A model generated the notes under the pieces. It searched no databases, was not told the DNA's origin, and saw only the letters and a list, made by a program, of their open reading frames with translations. A DNA stretch of 45,488 nt from an uncultured Prevotella sp. (GTDB taxonomy: Bacteria; Bacteroidota; Bacteroidia; Bacteroidales; Bacteroidaceae): the NCBI GenBank assembly GCA_905233825.1, contig CAJOFE010000024.1, forward strand, positions 1 to 45,488, in the 5' to 3' direction. Positions 39,338-45,488 of this stretch are shown in pieces (position 1 is the stretch's first letter; each line of letters begins with the position of its first letter). A program made the translations under genes and the position numbers.

Positions 39338-40273
39338 CTAAATTACTTCTTCCACTTGATAATCATTGCGGTTCTGTGACGAGCGGCTGATGAGGTCGCC
39401 CAGGAAACCGGTGAGGAAGAGTTGTGTGCCCAGTATCATCATCGTCAAGGCAATGTAGAAGAAGGGCGAGTCCGTAATCCATATCTTACCCATCAACTTG
39501 CTGATGCTCAGGATGATGAAGGCCACGAAGCCGATGAAGAACATCAGCGAGCCCAAGAAACCGAACACGTGCATGGGCTTCTTACCGAAGGTGCTAAGGA
39601 ACCACAGCGTGAGCAGGTCCAGATAGCCGTTCACAAAGCGGTTCCAACCCATGAACTTCGACGAGCCGTACTTACGGGCCTGATGATGCACCACCTTCTC
39701 GCCGATGCGGTCGAAGCCTGCATTCTTGGCCAAATAGGGGATGTAACGATGCATCTCGCCATACACCTCGATATTCTTTACCACATCGCGACGATAGGCC
39801 TTCAGGCCGCAGTTGAAGTCGTGCAGGTTCTTGATGCCGCTTACCCGTCGGGCCGTAGCATTGAAGAGTTTTGTGGGTAGTGTTTTAGACAGCGGGTCGT
39901 GGCGTTTCTTCTTATAGCCCGACACGAGGTCGTACTTCTCTTCCTTGATCATGCGGAAGAGTTCGGGAATCTCGTCGGGTGAGTCCTGCAGGTCAGCATC
40001 CATTGTGATAACCACGTCGCCCTGCGCTTCGGCAAAGCCGCAGTACAGGGCAGGACTCTTGCCATAGTTGCGACGGAACTTGATGCCCTTCACCTGTGGC
40101 GACTGCGCGTGTAGTTCCTCGATGATGTCCCACGAACGGTCCGTACTGCCGTCGCTAATGAAGATCACCTCATACGTAAACCCGTGTTTTTTCATCACCC
40201 GCTCTATCCATTGGAACAGCTCGGCGATGGATTCTTCTTCATTATACAGAGGTATTACTACTGATATATCCAT
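39338..40273 (-). CDS. Family 2 glycosyltransferase, polyprenyl-phosphate sugar synthase type
   Basis: 311 residues. The GT-A domain starts VVIPLYNEEESIAELFQW, with ISDGSTDRSWDI near 41, MDADLQDSPDEIP near 95 (metal-binding DxD) and KYGSSKF/MGWNRF near 207. Two C-terminal membrane helices (GFLGSLMFFIGFVAFIILS; FFYIALTMMILGTQLFLTGF) give the DPM1/GtrB/ArnC layout: a sugar is moved from a nucleotide donor to a lipid phosphate. It starts 36 nt after the DUF4199 gene, a pairing frequent in Bacteroidota. Sugar specificity unknown. Confidence 0.93.
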   Translation of the reverse strand: MDISVVIPLYNEEESIAELFQWIERVMKKHGFTYEVIFISDGSTDRSWDIIEELHAQSPQVKGIKFRRNYGKSPALYCGFAEAQGDVVITMDADLQDSPDEIPELFRMIKEEKYDLVSGYKKKRHDPLSKTLPTKLFNATARRVSGIKNLHDFNCGLKAYRRDVVKNIEVYGEMHRYIPYLAKNAGFDRIGEKVVHHQARKYGSSKFMGWNRFVNGYLDLLTLWFLSTFGKKPMHVFGFLGSLMFFIGFVAFIILSISKLMGKIWITDSPFFYIALTMMILGTQLFLTGFLGDLISRSSQNRNDYQVEEVI

Positions 40274-40309
40274 CTATTATTGTACTATCTACTATCTACA
40301 ATTAATTAC

Positions 40310-40852
40310 TCACTTTATCTGCTGCACCCGGTCGCGCTTGCACAAGGCAGCGATGGGCAGCCCCACGATGCAGCCTATCATCAGGTTCGACGTCAGAATA
40401 TTCAGCACCAGGTCTATGGGGCGCATCGTGCTCAGCATCGTCGTCAGCTCGCTCACTTGTCCGTCCATACCCATCCGCTTCATCGCCTCCATCGTGCTGG
40501 GGTCGTTGAGCATCGTGGTGATGGCACTCACGAAGAAGCCCTTGTCCATCCAGTTGAAATAGACGAACTGCGCAATGGCAAAGAGCAGACTGGCATAGAA
40601 GAACAGGAACACCACATAGGCCCATCCGCGGCGGAAAGACACGCAGCCTCCCAGTCCCTCATCGCGGAAGCGGCGCAGCAGGCGCGCCACGAAAAACGGC
40701 GTCACCAAAGCCAGCACCATACCTACCATATCCAGCCCGGGCTCCCTGAGTCCGGCCACATAAAAGGCGAAGCTGGCTATCCACAGCGCAAAGAGCTTCA
40801 ATCCGTCGTAGCGGGCAAAGGCCCGCAACTGTATATATTCGATTGCAGTCAT
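40310..40852 (-). CDS. DUF4199 family membrane protein
   Basis: About 180 residues from MTAIEYIQLRAFARYDGL. Four hydrophobic segments: LFALWIASFAFYVAGL, DMVGMVLALVTPFFVARLL, WAYVVFLFFYASLLFAIAQF and VLNILTSNLMIGCIVGLPIAAL. This is the DUF4199 pattern, function unknown. The 13 extra upstream codons (from 40891) cover the promoter and are rejected. Probably first gene of an operon with the glycosyltransferase, suggesting a role in envelope glycan assembly. Confidence 0.8.
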   Translation of the reverse strand: MTAIEYIQLRAFARYDGLKLFALWIASFAFYVAGLREPGLDMVGMVLALVTPFFVARLLRRFRDEGLGGCVSFRRGWAYVVFLFFYASLLFAIAQFVYFNWMDKGFFVSAITTMLNDPSTMEAMKRMGMDGQVSELTTMLSTMRPIDLVLNILTSNLMIGCIVGLPIAALCKRDRVQQIK

Positions 40853-40860
40853 AAATCGGT

Positions 40861-40869
40861 GCAAAATTA
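40861..40869 (-). promoter_or_regulatory. -7 promoter box of DUF4199-GT2
   Basis: TAATTTTGC on the minus strand, 8 nt before the chosen ATG at 40852; near-leaderless. Confidence 0.6.
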
Positions 40870-40965
40870 CGCATTTTCTGCCACAATACACTCGCTTACC
40901 TATAAAAATAAGTTAAAAACACGATAATTCTTCATTCCTCATTCTTCATTTTTCATTTTATTGCG

Positions 40966-40974
40966 TACCTTTGC
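40966..40974 (+). promoter_or_regulatory. -7 promoter box of the SRP RNA region
   Basis: TACCTTTGC followed by ACCCGCTTT. It lies about 100 nt upstream of the SRP RNA body because a short segment intervenes (40987-41070). The AT-rich stretch 40925-40958 repeats the word ATTCTTCATT. Confidence 0.65.
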
Positions 40975-40986
40975 ACCCGCTTTTAC

Positions 40987-41083
40987 AAAAATGGGCAAGG
41001 TTCGTTGCCAGCGAATGCAGAAAGCTTGCTTTCTGCTGAGCGCAGCAGAAACTCGCTTTTTTTGAAAAGCAAAAATGGGCAAG
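40987..41083. repeat. 13-bp direct repeats flanking a hairpin-rich insert
   Basis: AAAAATGGGCAAG occurs at 40987-40999 and 41071-41083. The 71 nt between them hold GCAGAAAG/CTTTCTGC (41017-41036, perfect 8-bp stem) and AGCG/CGCT followed by seven T (41039-41063). The arrangement resembles a small insertion with a target duplication, placed between promoter and SRP RNA. Confidence 0.6.
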
Positions 41084-41173
41084 TCCTGTACGGCCAGCTC
41101 CTGAGGAATCCTCCAGGACGGGAACGTAGCAAAGGCACTTGGTTGTAGCGGCGCGATGCAGACCGCTTGCCCA
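41076..41173 (+). ncRNA. ffs: Signal recognition particle RNA (4.5S, small bacterial type)
   Basis: Ends GGGCAAG (41077-41083) and CTTGCCC (41166-41172) close the molecule. The conserved SRP core is CCAGGACGGGAACGTAGCA near 41115-41133: the CAGG and AGCA sides of the Ffh-binding loop around ACG-GGAA-CGT, a stem capped by a GGAA tetraloop, followed by AAAGGCA. About 97 nt, the size of the small bacterial SRP RNA without Alu domain. With Ffh it targets nascent membrane proteins. Ends are approximate. Confidence 0.85.
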
Positions 41174-41176
41174 CCC

Positions 41177-41236
41177 GCCTCTTTAGCTCAGTTGGCCAGA
41201 GCACGTGATTTGTAATCTCGGGGTCGTTGGTTCGAT
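41177..41236 (+). pseudogene. Truncated tRNA-Thr(UGU) remnant
   Basis: GCCTCTTTAGCTCAGTTGGC, the D-arm, an anticodon loop TTTGTAA (TGT, threonine) and the first half of the T-arm GTTGGTTCGA are present. After 41236 the 3' strand of the T-arm, the acceptor 3' strand and CCA are missing, replaced by GCTTCGCTATTTTT. It begins 4 nt after the SRP RNA. Non-functional as it stands unless repaired in trans. Confidence 0.75.
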
Positions 41237-41318
41237 GCTTCGCTATTTTTATAGGTGTGTACAGAAATTTAGGAAACGGTCTTGATGCTCTTGCCTTTTT
41301 GATCATTATTTTCACAAA

Positions 41319-41357
41319 AATGATGTGTGCAAAAACATATATTTTGCACACATCATT
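41319..41357 (-). terminator. Long perfect hairpin, terminator of the DUF2795 gene
   Basis: AATGATGTGTGCAAAA and TTTTGCACACATCATT pair over 16 bp around a 7-nt loop. On the minus strand TTTTTGTG follows. An outer 7-bp pair TGATCAT (41300-41306) and ATGATCA (41359-41365) extends the symmetry. The smaller hairpin ACGCTT-AAA-AAGCGT (41373-41387) lies between it and the stop codon. Confidence 0.75.
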
Positions 41358-41390
41358 GATGATCAGATTGCTACGCTTAAAAAGCGTATT

Positions 41391-41612
41391 TTAATACTCA
41401 TCCTCGTTGAATAGGAAATCCTCTTTGGTGGGATAGTCAGGCCAGATGTCTTCAATGCTGTCATAGACATCGCCCTCGTCTTCTATCTCCTGAAGGTTTT
41501 CCAGCACCTCAAGCGGTGCCCCCGAACGGATGGCATAATCTATCAATTCTTCCTTGGTGGCGGGCCAGGGAGCGTCTTCTAGTTTCGATGCTAATTCAAG
41601 TGTCCAATACAT
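41391..41612 (-). CDS. DUF2795 domain protein
   Basis: 73 residues, acidic. MYWTLELASKLEDAPWPATKEELIDYAIRSGAP is the DUF2795 pattern, a small helical domain of unknown function abundant in Bacteroidota; the tail is acidic (EDEGDVYDSIEDIW). It has its own promoter and a strong terminator, so it is a single-gene unit. Full length for the family. Confidence 0.85.
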   Translation of the reverse strand: MYWTLELASKLEDAPWPATKEELIDYAIRSGAPLEVLENLQEIEDEGDVYDSIEDIWPDYPTKEDFLFNEDEY

Positions 41613-41652
41613 AGTTTCTTAGTGTTATTAAAGTTTTTGTCATTTTTAGGCC

Positions 41653-41661
41653 GCAAAAGTA
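41653..41661 (-). promoter_or_regulatory. -7 promoter box of the DUF2795 gene
   Basis: TACTTTTGC on the minus strand, 40 nt before the ATG; -33 element weak. Confidence 0.6.
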
Positions 41662-41673
41662 ATAATAAATTTT

Positions 41674-42240
41674 CTATTTACAAGCATTTTGCCATATTAT
41701 TTCTTGCTGCCCAGCGTTAAAATTTATTATTTTTGCCAAAACGAACAGGTAATCGCTCAGCCTATTGACATATTTGATAATATCTTCCCCTACCTGAGCC
41801 TTCTCGGCAAGGGCATCTATGCATCGTTCTGCACGACGACAGACGGTGCGACAGACATGACACTGGGCAGCAGTGACCGTACCTCCTGGCAACACGAATC
41901 CTTGCGGTTCGGGCAATGTGGCATTGATGTCGTCAATGCGCTGCTCCAAGAAAGCCGTCTCGCCTTCCGGTAGTCTTGCTGAAGCATAAAGCGGAGTCTG
42001 ACTTTGGTCAGTAGCCAGATGGGTACCCACATTAAAAAGGTTGTTCTGTATGCGCAGCAATATTGGCCGTTCAGCATCTTCTGGCGATAACAGGGCCACG
42101 AGCAGTCCTAAGTGAGAACTCAACTCGTCGATGGTGCCGTAGGCTTCCAATCGCACGTCTGTTTTGCTGATGCGTACGCCACCCACAAGGTCTGTCATTC
42201 CCTTGTCGCCACGCCGTGTATAGACTGTTGTGATCTTCAT
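41674..42240 (-). CDS. Cob(I)yrinic acid a,c-diamide adenosyltransferase, PduO/MMAB type
   Basis: 188 residues. It transfers the adenosyl group of ATP to reduced cobalamin to make adenosylcobalamin. The ATP-binding N-terminus YTRRGDKGMTDLVGGVRISK and EAYGTIDELSSHLG, and the C-terminal YVNRLSDYLFVLAKIIN with the helix-bundle pattern and RAERCI are typical. Five-helix bundle, cytoplasmic, trimeric in homologues. No other cobalamin gene is in the window; likely users are methylmalonyl-CoA mutase or other B12 enzymes elsewhere. Confidence 0.93.
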   Translation of the reverse strand: MKITTVYTRRGDKGMTDLVGGVRISKTDVRLEAYGTIDELSSHLGLLVALLSPEDAERPILLRIQNNLFNVGTHLATDQSQTPLYASARLPEGETAFLEQRIDDINATLPEPQGFVLPGGTVTAAQCHVCRTVCRRAERCIDALAEKAQVGEDIIKYVNRLSDYLFVLAKIINFNAGQQEIIWQNACK

Positions 42241-42289
42241 ATTTTGATTTTAGATGTTAAGACTATAGACTATAGATTTTAGATAAGGT

Positions 42290-42814
42290 TTAAAAGTTCA
42301 CGATATAATGTTGACGGGCGCGCTGTGGGTCGAAGAGGACGATACCACAGTAGTACAGGTCGAAGGTGACTGTAACTATGTCCATAGCAAGGATTTCTTC
42401 CCAAACCTTTGCATGCTGGCCGATGCCATCTACTACCAGTAACGTATGATTATCGCAAGTCTGACAGATTGTTTGGAGGTCGGCATTGGCGGGAGCGATG
42501 ATGAGGTGAGAGGTGAGAGGTGAGAGGTGAGTGGTGAGCGTTGCCTTCTGGCAACCTGCCTTCAGATATTCCTCATAGCCAAGGAGGTCAACCACGTTGT
42601 CAGGTTGTAAATCGTTGGCCAGACGGAAGAAAAGCCTTCCCTTCTTCTTTCGGAGCCACCCGTCGTGCCTTCCCAGTGCTGCATAGGCATAGTATGGCCA
42701 GCGCTCATTGATGACATAGCGCACAAAGCGATAGTCGGAGGGCGACTGAATGCCGAATCCCCGACAATGGCTGATACGTCTTAGCCACACGAACGCTTGT
42801 TGCAGGCGGTTCAC
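42290..42814 (-). CDS. Methyltransferase-like protein of unknown function
   Basis: 174 residues. The N-terminus RGFGIQSPSDYRFVRYVINE is shared, as I recall, by Bacteroidota proteins with a class I SAM-methyltransferase fold; the following NVVDLLGYEEYL and LLVVDGIGQHA would be the motif I and III strands. The glycine-rich SAM loop is poor, so activity is doubtful. Residues about 91-104 (ATLTTHLSPLTSHL) are encoded by a GGTGAGAGGTGAGAGG word repeat. It lies between a GH127 gene (11 nt upstream) and the adenosyltransferase gene. Confidence 0.6.
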   Translation of the reverse strand: MNRLQQAFVWLRRISHCRGFGIQSPSDYRFVRYVINERWPYYAYAALGRHDGWLRKKKGRLFFRLANDLQPDNVVDLLGYEEYLKAGCQKATLTTHLSPLTSHLIIAPANADLQTICQTCDNHTLLVVDGIGQHAKVWEEILAMDIVTVTFDLYYCGIVLFDPQRARQHYIVNF

Positions 42815-42825
42815 AGTTACTTTTC

Positions 42826-45279
42826 CTATTTAATAATCCATTCAAAGAGTCCGGCAGAGTCATCGTCGGGCAATGTCACCTCTAAGCGCACGGCCTTGGT
42901 CTTCACAGGCTTGAAGTTCACCGTATTGGCTATGCCGGGATGGGTGGGGTAGCCATCAGGCTGTTCCACAGGCAACCACTGCCCACTACCTGTCAAGTAG
43001 AGGATGCTCCACGCCTTAGGCACATCACAGCCTCCCCACGGTTTGTCGTAGAACCAATAGACAGTTGAGGTGCTCACTTCGGCTTCCTGTGGGAAGGTAT
43101 AGCATATCCATTCCGTAGATGCTTTCTTAGGCCACCAATGCGTATAAGGCATTGAACGATCGCTCTCTCCCTTCGGCACTAAACGGTCGTTCACGGCACT
43201 CAGCGCAGGCAAACTCATGGAGGCTGTCACCTTGCTTTCCGATGCCAGCGTAGCTGGCTGAGCAGGCGTTGTGGCGCTCAGGTCTTGGGGTAGCCACACA
43301 CGCATCTTCCCACTGCCACGATGACACCAGGCATAATAGGGGATGAGGGTCAGCGTCTGATTCTTTGCCACAAGCTGTCCCTCCTTGTTGAAATCGAGTG
43401 TCTGCGCATCTGTCATCAGCGTGACGACAGGTGTACCAGCCACCTCGCCCTTACCCAGACGGAACAGAGGATTCTGATTGACAAGAACAGAGAATACATC
43501 GAATGAATTGTCGGGATGCTCGGCACAATAAACCAGCGGCCCACGTTCTATTGCCACCATTCCACGGTCGGCTTCCACCTTGTAGTTAGCACGCACAACA
43601 CGTGCCTCCATATCGAAATGCAGCTGTACCCTGTCGCCCTTCTTCCATTTGCGGCCGCTGATGGTGAGGTAGCCGTCGGGCGTTGTGGCTACGACGACGG
43701 CATTGCCGTTTACTGAACAGGTGGCGGCGAGGCGCTTGTTGTGAGTGTACTGGTAGAGGTCGGAGGGCACCGCCTGTCCTTTCAGCCAGCCGGGGATGCG
43801 AATCTTCATGTCAAACTGTCCGGCGCTGTTCTTCTCTATATTAATCGTGATGTCACCGTCCCAGGGATAATTGGTCTGCTGGCTCAGCGTCACCTTCTTT
43901 CCATTGACGTTGAGTGTCGATGTGTTCGACAAGAAGAGGTTCACATAGACACTACTTACTCCTTCACCTCCTTCCTTCACCGCATAGACATATCCTGGCA
44001 ACGAGGGAATGAAACGGCAGATGTTCGAGGGACAGCAGGCACAGCCAAACCAGGCCTGACGCTGGTGCTGTCCCATCGACTCCAATGGGTTGGGATAGAA
44101 GAAGCCATTACCCTCCAATGAGACACCACTGATCAGACCGTTGTAGAGCGTACGCTCCAGCACATCGTAGTATTTCGACTCGCCGTGCAACAGGAACAGG
44201 CGGTAGTTCACATAGACATTGCCAATGGCTGCACAGGTCTCGCAATAGGCACTCATATTGGGCAGTTCGTAGTTCTTGCCAAAAGCCTCGCCACTGGAAG
44301 TAGCACCAATGCCCCCCGTGATGTAGAGCTTCTTCGTCACGATGTTGTCCCAGATGGCATCAATGGCCTTGATATAGCTCTCGTCACCAGTCAGTGCAGC
44401 TACATCGGCCATGCCTGCATACATATAGGCAGCACGCACGGCATGTCCCACAGCCTCGTTCTGTTCCACCACAGGCTGATGGCTCTGGCTATAGGAATTC
44501 TTGATTTCCGTCTTTCCGCGATAGTCCAACAGGAACTTGGCAAAGTCCAGGTATTTCTTCTCACCAGTGGCCAGATAGAGGCGCGCCATAGCCATCTCTG
44601 CAATCTGATGTCCAGGCACCACACAGGCCTGACCAGGATTAGGACCTACTTCCCTGCAAGCAACATCGGCATAGCGGCAGGCAATGTCTAGGAACTTACG
44701 CTTACCAGTAGCCTGCCAATAGGCTACTGCCCCCTCAATCATGTGCCCCAGGTTATAAAGCTCGTGGCTCAGGTCCTCCTCTTTCACCCAACGACGATCA
44801 CCTGCCCAGTGGTGAGGGTCTGCAGGGTTCTGCGTACGGGCAGTATAGAGATAGCCGTCAGGCTCCTGTGCCATACCGATGATGTCTATCACCGAGTCAC
44901 AATAGGCTTCCAGTTTTTTATCGGGATAAGACTGGAGGATGTAGGCAGCGCCCTCAAGGGTCTTGTAAGGGTCGGTATCATCAAACGAATAGCCCACGCC
45001 ATTCACCTTAAACACCTTCGAGGGGTCAGCCAGATGTGCAGCAGCATGCTCGAAGTTCTTGTAGCGCCCTTCGCTCTCACATTTCGAGAAAGCCAGAGGC
45101 ACCGTGACCTTTCGGCTGGCTTCGAGGCGTTGGCCCCAAAACGTGCCAGGAACCACCTTTACATTGGTAAACGGCACAGGGCTGATAGGATAGCCCCCCG
45201 AAGGCTGTTTCCCCTTCTGCGCATGGCCTGTCAGCGTGATAGCAAGGGCCATGACCATCATATTAATCAGTCTCTTCAT
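42826..45279 (-). CDS. GH127-type beta-L-arabinofuranosidase (DUF1680)
   Basis: 817 residues with a signal peptide (MKRLINMMVMALAITLTGHAQ). The GH127 zinc site is complete: YCETC near residue 345 (Glu and Cys ligands) and CACCPSN near 412 with the cysteine nucleophile. Residues about 715-817 form a strand-rich C-terminal domain (WICYTFPQEAEVSTSTVYWF; KAVRLEVTLP) of the discoidin/CBM type. It would remove terminal beta-L-arabinofuranose from plant glycans. Only distantly like the GH127/146 enzyme at 31150-33648, so the two probably act on different linkages. Own promoter; the gene at 45428 is divergent. Confidence 0.92.
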   Translation of the reverse strand: MKRLINMMVMALAITLTGHAQKGKQPSGGYPISPVPFTNVKVVPGTFWGQRLEASRKVTVPLAFSKCESEGRYKNFEHAAAHLADPSKVFKVNGVGYSFDDTDPYKTLEGAAYILQSYPDKKLEAYCDSVIDIIGMAQEPDGYLYTARTQNPADPHHWAGDRRWVKEEDLSHELYNLGHMIEGAVAYWQATGKRKFLDIACRYADVACREVGPNPGQACVVPGHQIAEMAMARLYLATGEKKYLDFAKFLLDYRGKTEIKNSYSQSHQPVVEQNEAVGHAVRAAYMYAGMADVAALTGDESYIKAIDAIWDNIVTKKLYITGGIGATSSGEAFGKNYELPNMSAYCETCAAIGNVYVNYRLFLLHGESKYYDVLERTLYNGLISGVSLEGNGFFYPNPLESMGQHQRQAWFGCACCPSNICRFIPSLPGYVYAVKEGGEGVSSVYVNLFLSNTSTLNVNGKKVTLSQQTNYPWDGDITINIEKNSAGQFDMKIRIPGWLKGQAVPSDLYQYTHNKRLAATCSVNGNAVVVATTPDGYLTISGRKWKKGDRVQLHFDMEARVVRANYKVEADRGMVAIERGPLVYCAEHPDNSFDVFSVLVNQNPLFRLGKGEVAGTPVVTLMTDAQTLDFNKEGQLVAKNQTLTLIPYYAWCHRGSGKMRVWLPQDLSATTPAQPATLASESKVTASMSLPALSAVNDRLVPKGESDRSMPYTHWWPKKASTEWICYTFPQEAEVSTSTVYWFYDKPWGGCDVPKAWSILYLTGSGQWLPVEQPDGYPTHPGIANTVNFKPVKTKAVRLEVTLPDDDSAGLFEWIIK

Positions 45280-45312
45280 AGCAATGATTCTTGTCTTAGA
45301 TTCTTTCCGACT

Positions 45313-45343
45313 GCAAACTTACACATTTTTTTTCAAATACAAA
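45313..45343 (-). promoter_or_regulatory. Promoter of the GH127 gene
   Basis: On the minus strand TTTG (45343-45340), 18 nt, TAAGTTTGC (45321-45313), about 30 nt before the start codon. Confidence 0.65.
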
Positions 45344-45364
45344 AGCTATTTTCTTGCTTTTTCT

Positions 45365-45397
45365 TTTGGAATATTGCAATTCTTAGCCTAAATTTGC
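45365..45397 (+). promoter_or_regulatory. Promoter of the gene at the right edge
   Basis: TTTG 45365-45368, 20 nt, TAAATTTGC 45389-45397: full consensus, about 30 nt before the ATG at 45428 and back-to-back with the GH127 promoter. Confidence 0.8.
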
Positions 45398-45427
45398 AGC
45401 GAATAAACAAACTAAATAGAATTAACG

Positions 45428-45488
45428 ATGATGAAAAAGGGATTTATTTTGACGATGATGCTGGCTATGGTAACCATAGTTATAGCAC
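45428..45488 (+). CDS. Start of an exported protein (partial)
   Basis: The last 20 codons read MMKKGFILTMMLAMVTIVIA, a signal peptide or membrane anchor, and run off the window. A consensus promoter precedes it. It is divergent from the GH127 gene, so a glycan-utilisation product would be unsurprising, but nothing identifies it. Confidence 0.65.
   Translation, partial: MMKKGFILTMMLAMVTIVIA

Noticed and set aside
40983..41351. 122-codon minus-strand open frame over the SRP RNA
   Set aside because: It covers two RNA features and hairpins and has no protein character.

Overview
The window looks like a chromosome segment of a Bacteroidales bacterium, most likely Prevotella or a close relative. 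The evidence is the recurring Bacteroidota promoter (TTTG, 19-20 nt, TAnnTTTGC), the scarcity of Shine-Dalgarno sites, families typical of the phylum (LemA/HtpX pair, M56-TonB sensor, DUF4199, DUF2795, GH127, GH67), and many short dispersed repeats. The genus is an inference; there is no rRNA here.

Layout. 1-405: tail of an unknown gene, a hairpin and tRNA-Ser(UGA). 406-7250, plus strand: MutS2, a lysozyme-fold protein, LemA, an HtpX-like protease, an SGNH hydrolase and glutamate formimidoyltransferase. 7321-9612, minus strand: an ECF sigma factor, its probable anti-sigma protein and an exported protein. 9640-10400 has no protein gene but holds two exact-period degenerate repeat arrays, a strong promoter and a structured RNA of about 230 nt that may be the Bacteroidales 6S-type RNA.

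10403-19556 is an accessory island. It encodes an MmeI/Eco57I-like adenine methylase without a visible nuclease domain, an inverted toxin-antitoxin pair, an SF2 helicase, a 96-residue protein, a GIY-YIG nuclease fused to an ASCH-like domain, a second ASCH-like protein and two unknown proteins. I read it as a candidate restriction or defence system in which modification, translocation and cleavage sit in separate proteins. It looks more AT-rich than its surroundings and carries none of the dispersed repeats that interrupt the core genes.

19625-28235: a BlaR1/BlaI-type sensor-repressor pair, a tripartite RND efflux operon (adaptor, pump, TolC) and a divergent AraC regulator. 28414-36338: TypA/BipA, a periplasmic cyclohexadienyl dehydratase-like protein coupled to a GH127-type arabinofuranosidase, a divergent GH67 alpha-glucuronidase and a zinc-ribbon protein. 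36410-40852, minus strand: Crp/Fnr regulator, ApbE flavin transferase, two cell-envelope proteins, a GT2 glycosyltransferase and a DUF4199 membrane protein. 40900-41390: the SRP RNA and a truncated tRNA-Thr. 41391-45279, minus strand: DUF2795, a cobalamin adenosyltransferase, a methyltransferase-like protein and a second GH127 enzyme. A signal-peptide gene runs off the right edge. The GH127 and GH67 enzymes point to use of arabinose- and glucuronic-acid-decorated plant cell-wall glycans.

A second theme runs through the core: GC-rich palindromes and short AT-rich word repeats lie not only between genes but inside reading frames (MutS2, FtcD, the anti-sigma protein, TolC, the RND pump and adaptor, GH127 and others), where they are translated as proline-rich or biased peptides.
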